Shown: in pieces, positions 62,570 through 64,000 of the stretch | Numbering within the stretch: the stretch's first letter is position 1 | Layout: each line of letters starts with the position of its first letter | DNA from: Pseudomonas sp. RIT409 | GTDB lineage: Bacteria > Pseudomonadota > Gammaproteobacteria > Pseudomonadales > Pseudomonadaceae | Assembly (NCBI RefSeq): GCF_003052515.2 | Contig: NZ_QARE02000002.1 | Span: 310,001-374,000, forward strand | Direction: 5' to 3' | DNA length: 64,000 nucleotides | Notes under the pieces: generated by a model | The model's database searches: none | What the model saw: only the letters and a program-made list of their open reading frames with translations | What the model was told of the DNA's origin: nothing | Program-made: the position numbers and the translations under genes

Positions 62570-64000
62570 TTATCGCTGCTCACTCTGCGGTGTGACTCGC
62601 AACACTTCTTCGACGGTAGTCAGCCCCGCGGCGACTTTCTGTGCCCCTGACAGCCTCAAGCTGCGCATGCCGTCCTTGAAGCCTTGTCTGCGGAGGGCTG
62701 TAAGGTCCAGGTCGGCAGTGATCAAGGTCTTTACCGCATCAGACATCAACATGATTTCGTACACCCCCGCGCGGCCCCTGTAGCCCGTGTCGCGGCATTC
62801 GGCACAGCCTACCGCCCGATGCGCGCCGCTGGGAACGGGCGCTTGCCAAGGGCGGGTCAGGGTCTGCCAGTCCACCTCGTCGAGCTCCACCGGTGCCTTG
62901 CAGTGCGGGCACAGCGTACGGACCAGTCGCTGTGCCATCACGCCAAGGATTGTCGCCTTGAGTAGATAGTGGGGCACACCCAACTCCAGCAGGCGGCTGA
63001 TGGCACTCGGCGCGTCGTTGGTGTGAAGCGTCGAGAGCACAAGGTGACCGGTCAAGGCCGCCTGAATGGCCATTTCTGCTGTTTCCAGGTCGCGGATCTC
63101 GCCAATCATGATGATGTCGGGGTCCTGCCGCATCAGGGCCCGCACGCCGCTGGCGAAGGTCAGGTCAATGTTGTGCTGGACCTGCATTTGGTTGAAGGCT
63201 GGCTCGACCATCTCGATGGGGTCCTCGATGGTGCAAAGGTTCACTTCGGAGGTCGCCAGCTTTTTGAGGGTCGTGTAGAGCGTGGTGGTCTTGCCGGAAC
63301 CGGTCGGCCCGGTGACCAGGATGATGCCATTGGGCTGATGCGTCATGCCTTCCCAGCGTCGCAGGTCGTCGCCGGAAAAACCCAGTTGGTCGAAGTCCTT
63401 GAGCAGCACTTCCGGGTCGAAGATCCGCATCACCATTTTCTCACCGAAGGCGGTCGGCAATGTCGACAAGCGAAGTTCCACCTCGCCGCCATCGGGCGTC
63501 TTGGTCTTGACCCGGCCGTCCTGTGGCTTGCGCTTTTCAGCGACATTCATCCGGCCCAGGCTTTTCAATCGACTGGTAACGGCCATCGTCACCTGCGGCG
63601 GGAATTGATAGACATTGTGCAACACGCCGTCGATGCGGAAGCGCACGGTCCCGGCTTCGCGACGTGGCTCGATGTGAATGTCGCTGGCACGCTGCTGGTA
63701 GGCGTACTGAAATAGCCAGTCGACAATGTTGACGATGTGCGCATCGTTGGCGTCCGGCTCCTGGTCGCTGGCGCCGAGCTTGAGCAACTGCTCGAAATTG
63801 CCTACGCCGCTGACTTTCTGATCGGTTGCGCTGGCGCCACTCACGGATTTCGCCAGCCGGTAGAACTCGACGGCGAGCTTCTGCACATCCACGGGATTGG
63901 CTACCACCCGCTTTATCGGCATTTTCAGGACGTGCATCAAGTCCGCTTCCCACGCCTTGACGTAAGGCTGGGCGCTGGCGATGGTCACGCACTCGCGATC
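62570..64000 (-). CDS. Type II secretion / pilus assembly ATPase (GspE/PilB family), 5' end outside window
   Basis: An AAA-like hexameric secretion ATPase. The C-terminal 477 codons are present; the frame stays open to the right edge, so the start lies beyond. Walker A is [15 protein letters not shown]; the Asp box is CTIEDPIEM, Walker [13 protein letters not shown], and the His box [13 protein letters not shown] zinc tetracysteine site is formed by LCPHCKAP and CAECRDTGY. No other pilus or secretion genes are in this window. Which system it serves is not clear. Confidence 0.93.
   Translation of the reverse strand, partial: DRECVTIASAQPYVKAWEADLMHVLKMPIKRVVANPVDVQKLAVEFYRLAKSVSGASATDQKVSGVGNFEQLLKLGASDQEPDANDAHIVNIVDWLFQYAYQQRASDIHIEPRREAGTVRFRIDGVLHNVYQFPPQVTMAVTSRLKSLGRMNVAEKRKPQDGRVKTKTPDGGEVELRLSTLPTAFGEKMVMRIFDPEVLLKDFDQLGFSGDDLRRWEGMTHQPNGIILVTGPTGSGKTTTLYTTLKKLATSEVNLCTIEDPIEMVEPAFNQMQVQHNIDLTFASGVRALMRQDPDIIMIGEIRDLETAEMAIQAALTGHLVLSTLHTNDAPSAISRLLELGVPHYLLKATILGVMAQRLVRTLCPHCKAPVELDEVDWQTLTRPWQAPVPSGAHRAVGCAECRDTGYRGRAGVYEIMLMSDAVKTLITADLDLTALRRQGFKDGMRSLRLSGAQKVAAGLTTVEEVLRVTPQSEQR

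Overview
The window is a chromosomal segment of a fluorescent/syringae-type Pseudomonas. The evidence is the gene content and order (argH, algZ, algR, hemC, hemD, algQ, algP, ppk/ppx, trxA, rho, ubiD, glpT, 6S RNA, zapA, pepP, ubiH, gcvT/gcvH), Pseudomonas-only families (AlgP, DUF2388, TIGR02444, TIGR02647, TIGR02449) and REP/REPIN palindromes. Most of it is core genome. From memory, the order follows the PA5272-PA5210 region of P. aeruginosa, with several local insertions and one apparent loss. No tRNA, rRNA, transposase or CRISPR array was seen.

Layout. 1-9.6 kb: class I adenylate cyclase (cut by the window edge), two small unknown genes, argH, the AlgZ/AlgR alginate and motility two-component pair, then the overlapping hemC-hemD-hemX-hemY run closed by an intrinsic terminator. 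9.7-13.4 kb: dsbB-type oxidoreductase, the anti-sigma-70 factor AlgQ/Rsd, an FKBP isomerase, the histone-like AlgP and a TIGR02444 protein. 13.4-21 kb: ABC-F protein, small MscS channel, LysE exporter, a cytochrome c-FTR1 iron permease fusion, UPF0178, ElbB and DedA. 21-25 kb: convergent polyphosphate genes ppk1 and ppx, with tandem PhoB half-sites before ppk and a perfect palindrome over the two stop codons. 25.1-28.9 kb: a polar amino acid ABC importer with a divergent FadR-type regulator. 29-37.8 kb: trxA, rho, an O-acetyltransferase, ubiD, a ferredoxin-reductase, a ChaC-like gene and glpT.

37.8-42.6 kb is the accessory part, placed between glpT and a quinone oxidoreductase gene that are normally neighbours. 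It holds a frameshifted TonB-like gene behind a possible Fur box, a CbrC-family gene (a family linked to colicin E2 tolerance), a decayed gene remnant, and a leftward bacteriocin operon. The operon encodes an S-type pyocin with a complete colicin-E-type HNH DNase, its Im9-like immunity protein, and an unrecognised 295-residue protein built around seven tandem 12-residue helical repeats. An inverted repeat buries the pyocin start codon, and a second dyad lies just upstream. This module is the best candidate for something not yet described.

42.6-64 kb returns to core genes: quinone oxidoreductase, FliL-like protein, EVE protein, 5-formyl-THF cyclo-ligase, 6S RNA (ssrS), zapA and a zapB-like gene, ygfB, pepP and two ubiquinone hydroxylases. 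These are followed by a SulP transporter with beta-carbonic anhydrase, an SPL-like radical SAM gene under a LexA box, a dual-specificity phosphatase, a ferric iron ABC importer, gcvT/gcvH, a DUF2388 protein, the NfeD/stomatin pair, and a type II secretion/pilus-like ATPase cut by the right edge.
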